A DNA stretch of 44,285 bases. Source: an uncultured Clostridia bacterium (GTDB taxonomy: Bacteria > Bacillota > Clostridia > UBA1381). The translations under genes were made by a program, and so were the position numbers. Numbering within the stretch: position 1 is the stretch's first letter; each line of letters opens with the position of its first letter. The stretch lies in assembly GCA_947624165.1 (NCBI GenBank), contig CANQJC010000016.1:1-44285 (forward strand). Direction: 5' to 3'. The notes below the pieces were generated by a model. That model did no database searches. It saw only the letters and a list, made by a program, of their open reading frames with translations, and had not been told where the DNA came from. This document shows, piece after piece, positions 44,197 to 44,285 of this stretch.

Positions 44197-44285
44197 AAAA
44201 GAGGGCAAAATGGATACCTCACATAAGACAGTATAATCAATAATTTTATGACAGGCTGTCGGACAGGGTGCAAGAAAAGGCATAT

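Noticed and set aside
44197-44285. Short ATG frame behind GAGGGC at the right edge
   Set aside because: It has only eight codons and no further evidence; nothing else is identifiable before the window ends.

Overview
The window reads as a chromosomal segment of a spore-forming, fermentative, obligately anaerobic member of the Firmicutes, class Clostridia (inference). Support: an alpha/beta-type small acid-soluble spore protein, the [FeFe]-hydrogenase maturase HydG, the 3' end of a bifunctional aldehyde/alcohol dehydrogenase (AdhE), pta and ackA, formate-tetrahydrofolate ligase, and the Bacillus-like order miaB - YlbF-family gene - mutS - mutL - miaA. A GH127-type arabinofuranosidase and a PL11 rhamnogalacturonan lyase suggest a gut or rumen organism that feeds on pectin. 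Base composition is moderate, the code is standard, and strong AAGGAG-type ribosome sites precede most genes. Many sigma-A promoters with exact 17-base spacing are readable.

Layout. 1-1984 (+): end of adhE and a closely spaced APH-fold kinase. 2076-7325 (-): GH127-family enzyme behind a large secreted zinc metalloprotease with a Pro/Thr linker. 7567-10716 (+): a membrane-protein operon, namely a broken gene that resembles a pentameric ligand-gated ion channel, an ECF S-component-like protein, a voltage-gated K+ channel, and a second S-component-like protein. 10879-12561 (+): a D,D-carboxypeptidase. 12612-20339 (-): miaA, mutL, mutS, YlbF-family, miaB and a Dabb protein (translation fidelity and mismatch repair). 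20508-22901 (+): metallophosphoesterase, polysaccharide deacetylase and a DUF2161-type nuclease-fold protein. 22980-24155: a divergent XRE regulator and membrane-anchored PASTA-like protein around a promoter full of short inverted repeats. 24256-26891 (-): pta and ackA, separated by a 437-base repeat cluster. 27014-31889 (-): rpiB, tsaB, tsaE, fhs, a coiled-coil protein, coaD and rsmD. 32009-38571 (-): PL11 lyase, proS, argB and argC. 38788-44196: an unknown secreted membrane-anchored protein (+), hydG (-), a SASP (-), a CLC antiporter and a CmpB-family membrane protein (+).

How the genes fit together. AdhE, Pta/AckA and hydrogenase maturation point to mixed ethanol/acetate/H2 fermentation. 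GH127 and PL11 lack signal peptides, so they probably act on imported pectin oligosaccharides. The most unusual part is the operon at 7567-10716, which puts a channel-like receptor, a voltage-gated K+ channel and two paralogous S-component-like proteins under one promoter. Its first gene is interrupted by an in-frame amber codon and a -1 frameshift. No tRNA, rRNA, CRISPR array, transposase or prophage gene was seen.
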